A stretch of 64,000 nt of DNA from Citricoccus sp. SGAir0253 (lineage in GTDB: Bacteria > Actinomycetota > Actinomycetes > Actinomycetales > Micrococcaceae): positions 1 through 64,000 of the forward strand of contig NZ_CP039425.1 in the NCBI RefSeq assembly GCF_005877055.1. Reading direction: 5' to 3'. Shown here one piece after another: positions 52,861-60,776 of this stretch. Numbering within the stretch: position 1 is the stretch's first letter; every line of letters begins with the position of its first letter. The translations under genes were made by a program, and so were the position numbers. Below the pieces are notes generated by a model. That model was not told the DNA's origin. It was given only the letters and a program-made list of their open reading frames with translations, and made no database searches.

Positions 52861-54256
52861 GACCGACCCCCACGGCGTGGGCGCGTCGACGGGAGGCAAT
52901 GCGGTGGGCCACAATCCGGCCGAACACCGCGCCCTTACCCAGGGAGGTACCCGTCATGTACGCGGCCCCGTGGAATCCCCCCGTCACCTCCCCGACGGCG
53001 TAGAGGCCCTCGATGACCTCGCCGGCGACGTCCGTGACCTCGCCATGGGGGGTGATGGTCAGCCCTCCGTAGGTAGTCGTCATCAGCGTCTTGGATGGGT
53101 AGGCGTAGAAGGGTGCCTTCGCCACGGGCACCAGGGCACCGACGCCATTGCACAGGTGCGTCCGCCCCACCTCATCGGGACGGCCATCGGCAATGCCGCC
53201 GTTGTACCGAGCGACGGTGTCCAGCAGTGCCTCCGGTGGAATGGACGCCATGCCCGCCAGGTCCTCCAGTGTGTCGGCCCTCCACAAGTGCCCGAGCTCT
53301 TCCAGCGTGTCCATGTCCTTCAGGGCAACACCCCGGTGCGATTTGGCCCGGACCTCCGCATCGAAGATCTGGAAGGCCACGGAACCGGGTTGGGCGAGCA
53401 CGGCAGAGCCCAGGGTCTTGTAATCCAGCGACTCGTCGATGAAGCGCTGGCCGTGGGCGTTGACGATGATGCCGCCCATATAGAAGGACGTCAGCAGTTC
53501 CTGCCGGTCGTCCCGCGTGTCGGGATGGGAACCGAAGGTGCCGGAGATCGAAGACATGTCCGCCAGGCCGGCGCCCAACCGCCAGCCCATGAGGAGCCCG
53601 TCGCCGGTGTTGCCCAAGCCGCCGTAGGGGATGCCGTCCAATTGCTCGGGAGCGAAGACCCGGAGCAACTCGCGAGAACGCGAGAACCCGCCGGCGGCGA
53701 TGACAATGCCCTCCCGGGCATCGAGCAAGAAGTGCCCCTCCGGTCCTTCAACCTCGACGGCGCTCACCCGCTGCGACTCATCGCGCCGTAGCCATCGAGC
53801 CCGGTGGCCGAACAGGGCCCGGCCGCCAGCGTCCAGGAAACTGGCGTACAGCCCCTCGAGGACCTCCCGGATCCTGGTGCTGTGGCCGCGTTGGACCGAC
53901 TGGCCCGAGCTGATCTCGACCTCACCGAATTCGACCCCGTGATCCTTCAACCAGTCGTAGGTGGACAACTGGTGCTCCAGATAGGCGTCCACCAGGCGCG
54001 GGTCGTTGCGGTGCGCGCCGACGTTCATCAGGTCCTGGCGGAACTGGTCGAGTGAGTCCGCCACACCCTCCGCCTCCTGCTCCTGGGTTCCGGCGAAGGC
54101 GAACCATCCGCCGCTCATGGCGGAGGACCCGCCGATGGCGTCCATCTTCTCGAGGAGCACGACGTCCAGCCCCGATTCCGCAGCCGCGGTCGCGGCGGTG
54201 AGACCGGCGATGCCCGCCCCGATGACCACCAGGTCACACTCGTGGTTCACAGTCAT
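52853..54256 (-). CDS. FAD-dependent dehydrogenase (fumarate reductase/KstD-like flavoprotein)
   Basis: 467 residues. The FAD ADP-binding motif VVIGAGIAGLTAATAAAESG and GGSSAMSGGWFAF are at the N-terminus. The middle cap domain and the C-terminal EGLYAVGEVTGGFHGAAYMT and GTSLGKGAVFGRI complete the fold of flavocytochrome-c/tricarballylate/ketosteroid dehydrogenase relatives. Such enzymes introduce or reduce a C=C next to a carbonyl or carboxylate. It is placed between an MFS gene and an aldolase, fitting dehydrogenation before hydration and aldol cleavage. Confidence 0.85.
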   Translation of the reverse strand: MTVNHECDLVVIGAGIAGLTAATAAAESGLDVVLLEKMDAIGGSSAMSGGWFAFAGTQEQEAEGVADSLDQFRQDLMNVGAHRNDPRLVDAYLEHQLSTYDWLKDHGVEFGEVEISSGQSVQRGHSTRIREVLEGLYASFLDAGGRALFGHRARWLRRDESQRVSAVEVEGPEGHFLLDAREGIVIAAGGFSRSRELLRVFAPEQLDGIPYGGLGNTGDGLLMGWRLGAGLADMSSISGTFGSHPDTRDDRQELLTSFYMGGIIVNAHGQRFIDESLDYKTLGSAVLAQPGSVAFQIFDAEVRAKSHRGVALKDMDTLEELGHLWRADTLEDLAGMASIPPEALLDTVARYNGGIADGRPDEVGRTHLCNGVGALVPVAKAPFYAYPSKTLMTTTYGGLTITPHGEVTDVAGEVIEGLYAVGEVTGGFHGAAYMTGTSLGKGAVFGRIVAHRIASRRRAHAVGVGHA

Positions 54257-54321
54257 GGCTTCTAGACATCCTTTCTGAAGGGTACGGGGAACTGGGCGCC
54301 CCACCGTGGGGCACCCCGGGT

Positions 54322-55565
54322 TCAGGGGGCCGGCGCTCCTCTGGGGCGCCGTCGCACTGAGAACACGAGGGGGATGAGGGAGGACAGCAGGCCTGCCACC
54401 AGCAGACCCCACCAAGCGGCGGGGTAACCGAGCTCGTCGACCGTCGCACCGAAGAGGACAGGTCCCCCGGCGAATCCGAGGAACGTGCTGGCGGTGACCA
54501 CCCCGGAGACGAGGCCTACCCGTTCGGGTGGGAAGTACCGCAGAACGGCCGAGGACAGTACTACGGGCACCAAAGCGAACCCGGCACCGCAAAGCACCGC
54601 ACCCGCCCAATAGGCCCACAAGGAATGGGCGCCCATGGACAGCAAAACCGCCCCACTGCTGGCCGCCAGGGCCAGGCCCAGCGCGACCATGAGGGTGAGC
54701 AGGTTGGTAAACCGATCGGCAACGAATCCCCAGCCGAACCGCGCGGCGAATCCAGCCACCCCCAAGGCCATGACGGCCAGCGATGCGACCGGAAGATCCA
54801 GCCCCAGCTCCTCAAGCCCGGTGGGCGGCAGGCCGAAGAGAACGGCCTGGAAACACACCCCGGTGAGCATTCCGTAGCCAAACATCATGGGTGTGAGGTG
54901 ACGGGGACGGGCTGTGGCGGTCGCGCCGACAGAAGAGCGGGCCGGCCTGGTGGCGTCGGCGAGCGGACCGGTCGCCGTGCGCAGTGCCAGTACTGACGGC
55001 ACCAGGAGCACCAAGACCCCCAGCGCGCCCGCCAACATGCCCTGGCGCCACCCCACGGAGGCTGCGGCCAGGGGTAAGGCCAGCCCCGCAGCCATCTGGG
55101 CGACCTGAACGCCTATCTGTTTGGTGGCGATCAAGCGTCCGCGGTGATCCACGTGGACGTAACGGGCCACTAGACCATTGGTGACCGAGGTGGACAGGGC
55201 CAATGCCGCGCCGCCGGTCGCCGCCGCCAGCAACAGTCCCGCCATGGACTGCGAGAGTCCTACCCCGCCAGCCCCAGCGCCGCGCAACCGTAGGTCGCGG
55301 CCACTCCCGTCTCGGGCGTCATGCGGTCCGCCAACCGACCGAGCGGTACGGAGCCCGCCGCCGTCGACAGGAAGACCGCCACCGCGAAGAGCCCGAGCCC
55401 GGCCATGGAGAGGCCGAGGTCGGCCCGGATGAGCGGGCCCAACGCGCTGACCCCGGAGGTCATCAACGCGGCCACCCCCATGGCGGACATCAGGGCGGCA
55501 GGGAAGGTGGCGCCGTGGAAGGACCACTGTCGCCGTCCGAAGCGGCCCTGGCCGGGAGAGCTCAA
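54322..55565 (-). pseudogene. MFS transporter with single frameshift
   Basis: The N-terminal frame, from a TTG near 55565, reads GVSALGPLIRADLGLSMAGL, FLSTAAGSVPLGRLADRM and ends CAALGLAG before a stop at about 55260. The remainder is in another frame from VGLSQSMAGLLLAAATGGAA through ten further helices to 54322, including GFVADRFTN. The break is near 55258-55275. Together they make about 413 residues, a normal 12-helix MFS permease. No other defect is seen. The start closely follows the SDR stop, in operon order. Confidence 0.8.
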
Positions 55566-55566
55566 G

Positions 55567-56352
55567 TCAGCCGAACACCCCGCCATTGACATCAATGACC
55601 GCGCCGGTGATGAAGCTCGAGTCATCGGACGCCAAGAACGAGATGGTCGAGGCGAGTTCCTCCGGTCGACCCACACGGCGCAGCGGCACCGACTGGGCAA
55701 AGGCCTCGTGCAGATTCTGGGACGAGTCCAGCCCACTGACGTCAGACAATGGCGTCCGGATGCGTCCCGGGGCCACGGTGTTGGCTGTCACCCCCTCAGG
55801 CCCGCACTCACCGGCCAGGGTGCGGGTGAAGGCGATGACGGCGGCCTTGCTCGCCGAATAATGGGCACCGCTGATCGGCATGTACATCCGACCCGCGCGG
55901 GAGGCGACGTTGACAATCCTGCCCCATCCGCGCGCCCTCATGGGGCCCATGGCCCACTGGGACAGCAGGAAGGTCGCCGTGAGGTTCACGGCCATGACCT
56001 GGTTCCACTGCTCCAACGAAATCTCGTCGATGGGGACGTGGCTGCCGTCGGGGCGTTTGGGATGGATGCCGGCGTTGTTGACCAGGATGTCGACGGAGTC
56101 GTAGGTTTCCGCCATCCGGCGAGTGACACGTCCGATGTCGTCCATCGAGCTCAGGTCGGCGATCTCGGCATAGACGGGGGCCTCACCGGTGGACAGGTCC
56201 CGGGCGATATCCCCAGCCTGATCCGAACGATCGAGGATGACCACGGCGTGCCCATCTTGGTGCAATCGCTGGACGGTCGCCAGGCCAATGCCGCTGGCCC
56301 CGCCGGTCACCACGGCGGTCTTCCCGGTCCGCGGTCCGGTTATCTCCATCAT
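55567..56352 (-). CDS. Short-chain dehydrogenase/reductase
   Basis: About 261 residues from the ATG at 56352 or 56349 (GAGGAAC upstream); a GTG at 56385 overlapping the ferredoxin stop (GTGA) would add 11 residues. The classical SDR motifs are VVTGGASGIGLATVQ, LVNNAGIHP, and the catalytic Ser in NVASRAG with Y-x3-K in HYSASKAA. It oxidises a secondary alcohol, probably the product of the P450, to a ketone, or the reverse. Confidence 0.88.
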   Translation of the reverse strand: MMEITGPRTGKTAVVTGGASGIGLATVQRLHQDGHAVVILDRSDQAGDIARDLSTGEAPVYAEIADLSSMDDIGRVTRRMAETYDSVDILVNNAGIHPKRPDGSHVPIDEISLEQWNQVMAVNLTATFLLSQWAMGPMRARGWGRIVNVASRAGRMYMPISGAHYSASKAAVIAFTRTLAGECGPEGVTANTVAPGRIRTPLSDVSGLDSSQNLHEAFAQSVPLRRVGRPEELASTISFLASDDSSFITGAVIDVNGGVFG

Positions 56353-56381
56353 GTTCCTCAGTCCCGTCTCCCTGGCACCGG

Positions 56382-56576
56382 TCACTCGGTGACGGCGATG
56401 GCTTTGGCCGGGCAGGCGCCGACAGCGCGGCGGACAGCCTCGTGCTGGCTTGCGTCCGGACGCTCCGACAGCAGGATCACCACCCCGTCCTCGTCGCGCT
56501 GGTCAAAGACCTCCATGGCCTCCATGACGCAGGCTCCGGCGGCAATGCACTTCTCCGTATCCACGGTCACTCTCAT
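56382..56576 (-). CDS. [3Fe-4S] ferredoxin for cytochrome P450
   Basis: 64 residues. Cluster ligands are C10, C16 and C55 (CIAAGACVMEA ... ACPAKAI). The position of a fourth ligand is A13, the hallmark of three-cysteine [3Fe-4S] ferredoxins that feed actinobacterial P450s. It lies between the ferredoxin reductase and SDR genes in the operon led by the P450 at 57796-59049. It should carry electrons from the reductase to one or both P450s. Confidence 0.92.
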   Translation of the reverse strand: MRVTVDTEKCIAAGACVMEAMEVFDQRDEDGVVILLSERPDASQHEAVRRAVGACPAKAIAVTE

Positions 56577-56612
56577 GGCACTCTCCTCTGTCCTTCTGAA
56601 CTTTCTGTACTG

Positions 56613-57793
56613 TCACTGTTCGATGGTCTGGGTTTCCGCGGCCCGCAGCTCACGGCGGAACGGGATCAGGTGTTTGGCGGCGTTCTTCCCGATGACGGCG
56701 TCCAGCTTGCCGCCACGCTTCAACGTGGCCACGAGGCGGTTGGCCTCTGGGTCGTCGAGGACGATCTCCACCTCGGCGTCGGCATGGATGTAGCCGTAGG
56801 CCTGCCACTTCTCGTCGTACTGGTCGGTCCAGAAGAACGGCGGGTCCAAGGCCGGCACGGCATCTCCGGTCAGGACGGACGCCACCACCTGGGCCTGCTC
56901 CCCCGCACTGAGCCGGTGCTCGATCCGCCGGTTCTCCCCCAACCGGGGATGATGCCAATTGGACACATCGCCGACCGCGTAGACATCCTCGGCGGCCCGT
57001 CCCACGTGGTCACACACGACGCCGTTGGCGAGCTCCAGGCCCGCGCCCTCGAGCCAGCCCACCGCGGGGATGGTGCCGATGCCCACGAGGGCAGCGTCGG
57101 CACGCAGCGTCTGACCCTGCGACAGGGTCACCGAGGTGATCTCACCGTTCTCAACGTGCCATTGATCGACGACCTGGCCGAAGTGGAAGCGCACACCGCG
57201 GTCCACATGGGTGTCATGGATGCGCTCAGCCAGTTCCGCCGGGAACTTGCCCATCAGCGCGCTCGGGGCCGGTTCTACGACGTCTACGACGCAGCCCTTG
57301 GAGATGGCCGTGGCCGCGACCTCCAGGCCGATGAAGCCGGCCCCGACAACCAGCAGGTGGTTGCCGTCCACCAAGGCCCCGCGAAGTTTCAGTGCATCCT
57401 GATAGTCGCGGAGCGTGGAGACGCCACCGATCCCCTCGGCTGCGGGGAGCTGGCGTGCCTCGACACCGGTGGCGATGACCAGCGTGTCGTAAGGCACCGC
57501 CTCGCCATCGGACAGTTGGACCACCTTGTCCTGGAGGTCCAGGCCAACGGCGCGAACCCCGAGACGCAGATCGATGTTTCGCGCCGCGCAGGCATCCGCG
57601 GAGGCCAGCTCGACGAAATCGAACTCCCTGTCCCCGCCAGCAACTGCTTGGACAACGGGGGGCGGTCATACGGCGGGTGGGTCTCCGCACCCAGTAGGGT
57701 GATCTGGCCGGCCCAGTTCCGGTCGCGCAGCCCTTCCGCCACGGCGAGGCCGGCGGCGCCGGCTCCGACAATGACAATCCGGTTGTTCGTCAT
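56613..57793 (-). pseudogene. Ferredoxin reductase (FAD, NAD(P)H) with single frameshift
   Basis: From the ATG at 57793, 2 bp after the P450 stop, the frame gives RIVIVGAGAAGLAVAEGLRD (FAD motif) and YDRPPLSKQLLAG. Near 57632-57642, beside a GGGG run, one base must be restored to read GDREFDFVELASADACAARN. The remaining frame holds LVIATGVEARQLP, the NAD(P) motif VVGAGFIGLEVAATA, VYAVGDVSNW and the C-terminal interface domain. The intact product would be about 393 residues, a putidaredoxin-reductase-type enzyme. An isolated indel in an otherwise perfect gene may be a sequencing error. Confidence 0.87.
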
Positions 57794-57795
57794 GG

Positions 57796-59049
57796 TTATT
57801 CCTTCTCCAGGGTCCAGGTGACCTTCAGGGTCTTGGGTCCGCGCATCAGCATTCGCTCACGCCAATTCGCGGGCTGGTCAACGGCCTCGAAGCTCGCGAA
57901 ACGATTCAGCACCGCGTCGAGCACCTCACGGATCTCCATGCGGGCCAGCTGGTTGCCGGGGCAGGCATGGGAGCCGAAACCGAAGCGCAAGTGGGCGGGT
58001 TCGTCGCGACCGAAGTCCAGTGTGTGGGGGTCGCTGTAGACGCGCTCATCGAAGTTCGCGGGATGGACCACCGGATGGATCCCGTCGTCCTTCTTCACCA
58101 CGACGCCGCCAATCTCCACGTCCTCCGTGGCGATCCGCACCCGGGTTCCGGTGCCCGCGGGGACCACACGCAAGAACTCCTCGATGGCCCGGGGCAGCAC
58201 GTCCCGGTTCTCCTTGAGGTACCGAAAGCGCTCAGGGTCGTGGGCAAGCCAGTACAGGATGCCGCCGATGATCGACGCGGTTGAATCATGGCCGGCCGTC
58301 AGGAGCACGAAACCGACGCCGCCAAGCTCCTCGTCGTCCCAGATCCCACCGTCCATGTCGCCCAGCAACGCACTGATCAGATCTTCACCGGGCTCCGCAC
58401 GCTTACGCGCGACCAAGTGGTCGAAATACTCATTGACCTTCATGATGTGCGCATTGGCCTGCTCTTCAGTGGTGATGCGCCCGTTCATGTGGTCCAGTGC
58501 AGCCTCGAGGAAGATGTCGGTCTCGTCCTCCGGAACCCCGAGCAGCTTGGAGATCACCGCCAGGGGAACATGCTCCACGAACTGGGTGATCAAGTCCGCC
58601 CCTTGGCCCCCGGCGATGAAGTCATCAAGGAAGCCCTCGATTAGGGTCCGTGATTCATCCCGCATGCCCATGACCCGACGGGCGGAGAGGTGACGGGCCA
58701 GTACGCGTCGACGGGCGATCTGCTCCGGGCCGTCCATCTTGTCGAACGCCATCCGGAAGGGCGGCTTGTGCCCCTCATTGAACCGGAGCCGGGGGTAGTC
58801 GTTGCCGCGGTGCTTCCAGACCACGAAGCGCTCATCGCTCATGACCTGCTGAACCTCGTCGTACCCAATGGCGATCCACGCCCGTCCCTTGCCGAAGGGC
58901 ATGAGCGCCGGCACCACCGGACCGTGCTCGTGGCGCAGGGTCTCGAGGTCGGTCTCCAACTCGGAGGCCACAATCAAGTCCTGACGGGACTGCATGGGAT
59001 AGGGCACCGGGAGGGTGGTGACCTTGGTTTTGACGGCCTGGTCGGACAT
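57796..59049 (-). CDS. Cytochrome P450
   Basis: 417 residues from the ATG at 59049 (AAAGGG upstream). The I-helix is LLTAGHDSTASIIGG, the ExxR motif is EEFLR, and the haem loop FGFGSHACPGNQLARMEI has the proximal cysteine. All essential residues are present and the frame is intact. It is the first gene of an operon with reductase, ferredoxin, SDR, MFS, flavoprotein and aldolase, so it is likely the entry hydroxylase. Similarity to the P450 at 46275-47602 is low, so they probably act on different positions or substrates. The CYP family cannot be given without a search. Confidence 0.93.
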   Translation of the reverse strand: MSDQAVKTKVTTLPVPYPMQSRQDLIVASELETDLETLRHEHGPVVPALMPFGKGRAWIAIGYDEVQQVMSDERFVVWKHRGNDYPRLRFNEGHKPPFRMAFDKMDGPEQIARRRVLARHLSARRVMGMRDESRTLIEGFLDDFIAGGQGADLITQFVEHVPLAVISKLLGVPEDETDIFLEAALDHMNGRITTEEQANAHIMKVNEYFDHLVARKRAEPGEDLISALLGDMDGGIWDDEELGGVGFVLLTAGHDSTASIIGGILYWLAHDPERFRYLKENRDVLPRAIEEFLRVVPAGTGTRVRIATEDVEIGGVVVKKDDGIHPVVHPANFDERVYSDPHTLDFGRDEPAHLRFGFGSHACPGNQLARMEIREVLDAVLNRFASFEAVDQPANWRERMLMRGPKTLKVTWTLEKE

Positions 59050-59073
59050 GGTCGCCCTTTCGCTCGTGGGTTG

Positions 59074-59088
59074 AACTGTGTAACAGTT
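59074..59088. promoter_or_regulatory. AACTGTGTAACAGTT palindrome between divergent genes
   Basis: Perfect 6-bp arms with a 3-bp centre between the P450 operon and the lyase-family gene, 25 bp before the P450 ATG. It is a candidate operator. Confidence 0.45.
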
Positions 59089-59154
59089 GAGCACAGTCCT
59101 TTATGTGATGCAAGCCTCAAAGAGAAGCGCACGCCCACCGACCCAGGAGACCCC

Positions 59155-60051
59155 ATGACCACACTTCGAGAACGCCTCCGCGACGGCGGCGTCATCGCCC
59201 CGGGGGCCCACGACGCCCTGACGACCGTCCTGGCCCAGCGGGCCGGCTTCGACACCACCTACCTGTCCGGCTTCGCCTTCGAGGCGACCCAGCTGGGGGC
59301 ACCGGACATGGCCGTCGCCACGATGAGCGAACTGGTCTCTCATGTGGCTCGCATCGTGTCCGCTACCGGAGCCGACGTGATTTGCGACATCGACACCGGC
59401 TTCGGCGGACCGAACAGCCTGCACCGCTCCGTGCGGGAATTCGCGCGAGCCGGAGCCGCCGCAGTGCAGATCGAGGATCAGGCCGAGCCGAAGCGGTGTC
59501 CATTCCTGTCGGGTCGGCGGGTCGTGGGGCGTGAGGCCGCTGCGGCTCGCATCCGCATCGCCGTTGAAGCCCGACGGGGCAGCGACCTGATGATCATCGC
59601 CCGCACCGACGCCGACGAGATCTCCACCGATGAAGTCATTGAGCGCTGCCAGCGCTTTTCTGCGGAAGGGGCCGACCTGGTGCTTCCGATGGTCAGAAAT
59701 CTGGACGGGCGGCCCATCACCGGCCGGACACCGCAGGAGCGAATGGCCCTCTACGAGGACCTCGCCAGCCGGATTGGCAGCCCGATGGCCACGCTGGATC
59801 CGCCGCCGGGATTCACCGCCCAGGATCTCTTCGACGTCGGAGTCAGCCTGGTGATCCTGCCGCTGGCCTCCCTGGAGGCGGCCACGAGTGCCACGGCGGA
59901 CTATTTTGAGGCACTGCGCGCCTCCGGCTCATCGGACGGTTACGCTACGGCGCACCCGGCGCGGCTGCCGGCGAACCTGGAGATGATGGAGGCGCTAGGC
60001 GTGGAGGAGTACCTGGCCCGGGACGCCCTCGTGCCCGAAGCTCATGCCTAA
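59155..60051 (+). CDS. Isocitrate lyase/PEP mutase superfamily enzyme
   Basis: 298 residues from the ATG at 59155 (CAGGAGA upstream). The superfamily core is GVIAPGAHDALTTVLAQRAG, the metal-binding DIDTGFGG, VQIEDQAEPKRCPFLSGRRV, and IARTDADE. Methylisocitrate lyases have KRCGH at the catalytic loop. Here the sequence is KRCPF, keeping the Cys but losing Gly-His, so the reaction may differ (for example 2,3-dimethylmalate lyase-like or oxaloacetate-type cleavage). It would split a branched 2-hydroxy-diacid formed in the pathway. It is divergent from the P450 operon. Confidence 0.85.
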   Translation: MTTLRERLRDGGVIAPGAHDALTTVLAQRAGFDTTYLSGFAFEATQLGAPDMAVATMSELVSHVARIVSATGADVICDIDTGFGGPNSLHRSVREFARAGAAAVQIEDQAEPKRCPFLSGRRVVGREAAAARIRIAVEARRGSDLMIIARTDADEISTDEVIERCQRFSAEGADLVLPMVRNLDGRPITGRTPQERMALYEDLASRIGSPMATLDPPPGFTAQDLFDVGVSLVILPLASLEAATSATADYFEALRASGSSDGYATAHPARLPANLEMMEALGVEEYLARDALVPEAHA

Positions 60052-60683
60052 CGGAGCCGATACATCCACTCGGGCAACAGGTCGACGAGATGTCGGGTGA
60101 CGTCGTCCTCGCTCGCCTCGATCCGGCCCAGGACCCACTCGGAGATTAACGTGGCCCATCCCCCCGCCATGAACAGGGATGCCATTTGCGCGTTGACGCC
60201 ATCCGGGGTCTGGGCGTCGCCGACGATGTGTCGGTGCAGTTCATCCGCCAAGGCCTCCACCAGCGGGTGAGTGCTCTGCAGGGAGGTTGGTAGAGCGAAA
60301 ACCGCGGCGTAGAAGGTCCGGTATTCCGCATAGTGGGCGACCACCATCCGCATGGCCTGGGCAATGCTCTCTCGCCGGGACAAGAACGCCTCGTCGGGAT
60401 CGTGGTGTGCCCGCTCGCGTTCCCATCCGGCGATGTCGTGGACGATCGTCGTCTGCAGCTCACCGGCCAGCTCTTCGAGGCCGCTGTAGTGCGTGTAAAA
60501 GGTGCCACGGCTGATCCCGGCCTCACGCACCAGGGCGCTGACGGTGACATCGGCATCCCGCTGCGCCATCCGGCCAAGGGCGTCGATCATCCCCTGGCGG
60601 GTCCGCAACGCCCGCGCATCCGTCGAGTCACGCAGTACCACGCGCCGCGCGCTGATATTGGCGGAACCGCTCTGGGCTGTCAC
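60048..60683 (-). CDS. TetR-family regulator
   Basis: 211 residues from a GTG at 60683. The N-terminal helix-turn-helix ALVREAGISRGTFYTHYSGL (about 49-68) is of TetR type. The C-terminal ligand domain is helical and variable. It is convergent with the lyase gene (stops overlap by 4 bp) and divergent from the GMC oxidoreductase with about 90 bp between, so it most likely represses that gene and itself. Ligand unknown. Confidence 0.87.
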   Translation of the reverse strand: MTAQSGSANISARRVVLRDSTDARALRTRQGMIDALGRMAQRDADVTVSALVREAGISRGTFYTHYSGLEELAGELQTTIVHDIAGWERERAHHDPDEAFLSRRESIAQAMRMVVAHYAEYRTFYAAVFALPTSLQSTHPLVEALADELHRHIVGDAQTPDGVNAQMASLFMAGGWATLISEWVLGRIEASEDDVTRHLVDLLPEWMYRLR

Positions 60684-60776
60684 CCCTCCAGACTAGCCGC
60701 CCGGTTTGTTGACACCTGTTCATTAATGGTGGACGCTGTGACCCGAAACACGTCAACGGAAGGATGGCTGGATGCC

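Noticed and set aside
60709-60740. Sigma-70-type promoter TTGACA before the GMC gene
   Set aside because: The -35 hexamer is perfect but no acceptable -10 lies at 16-18 bp spacing.
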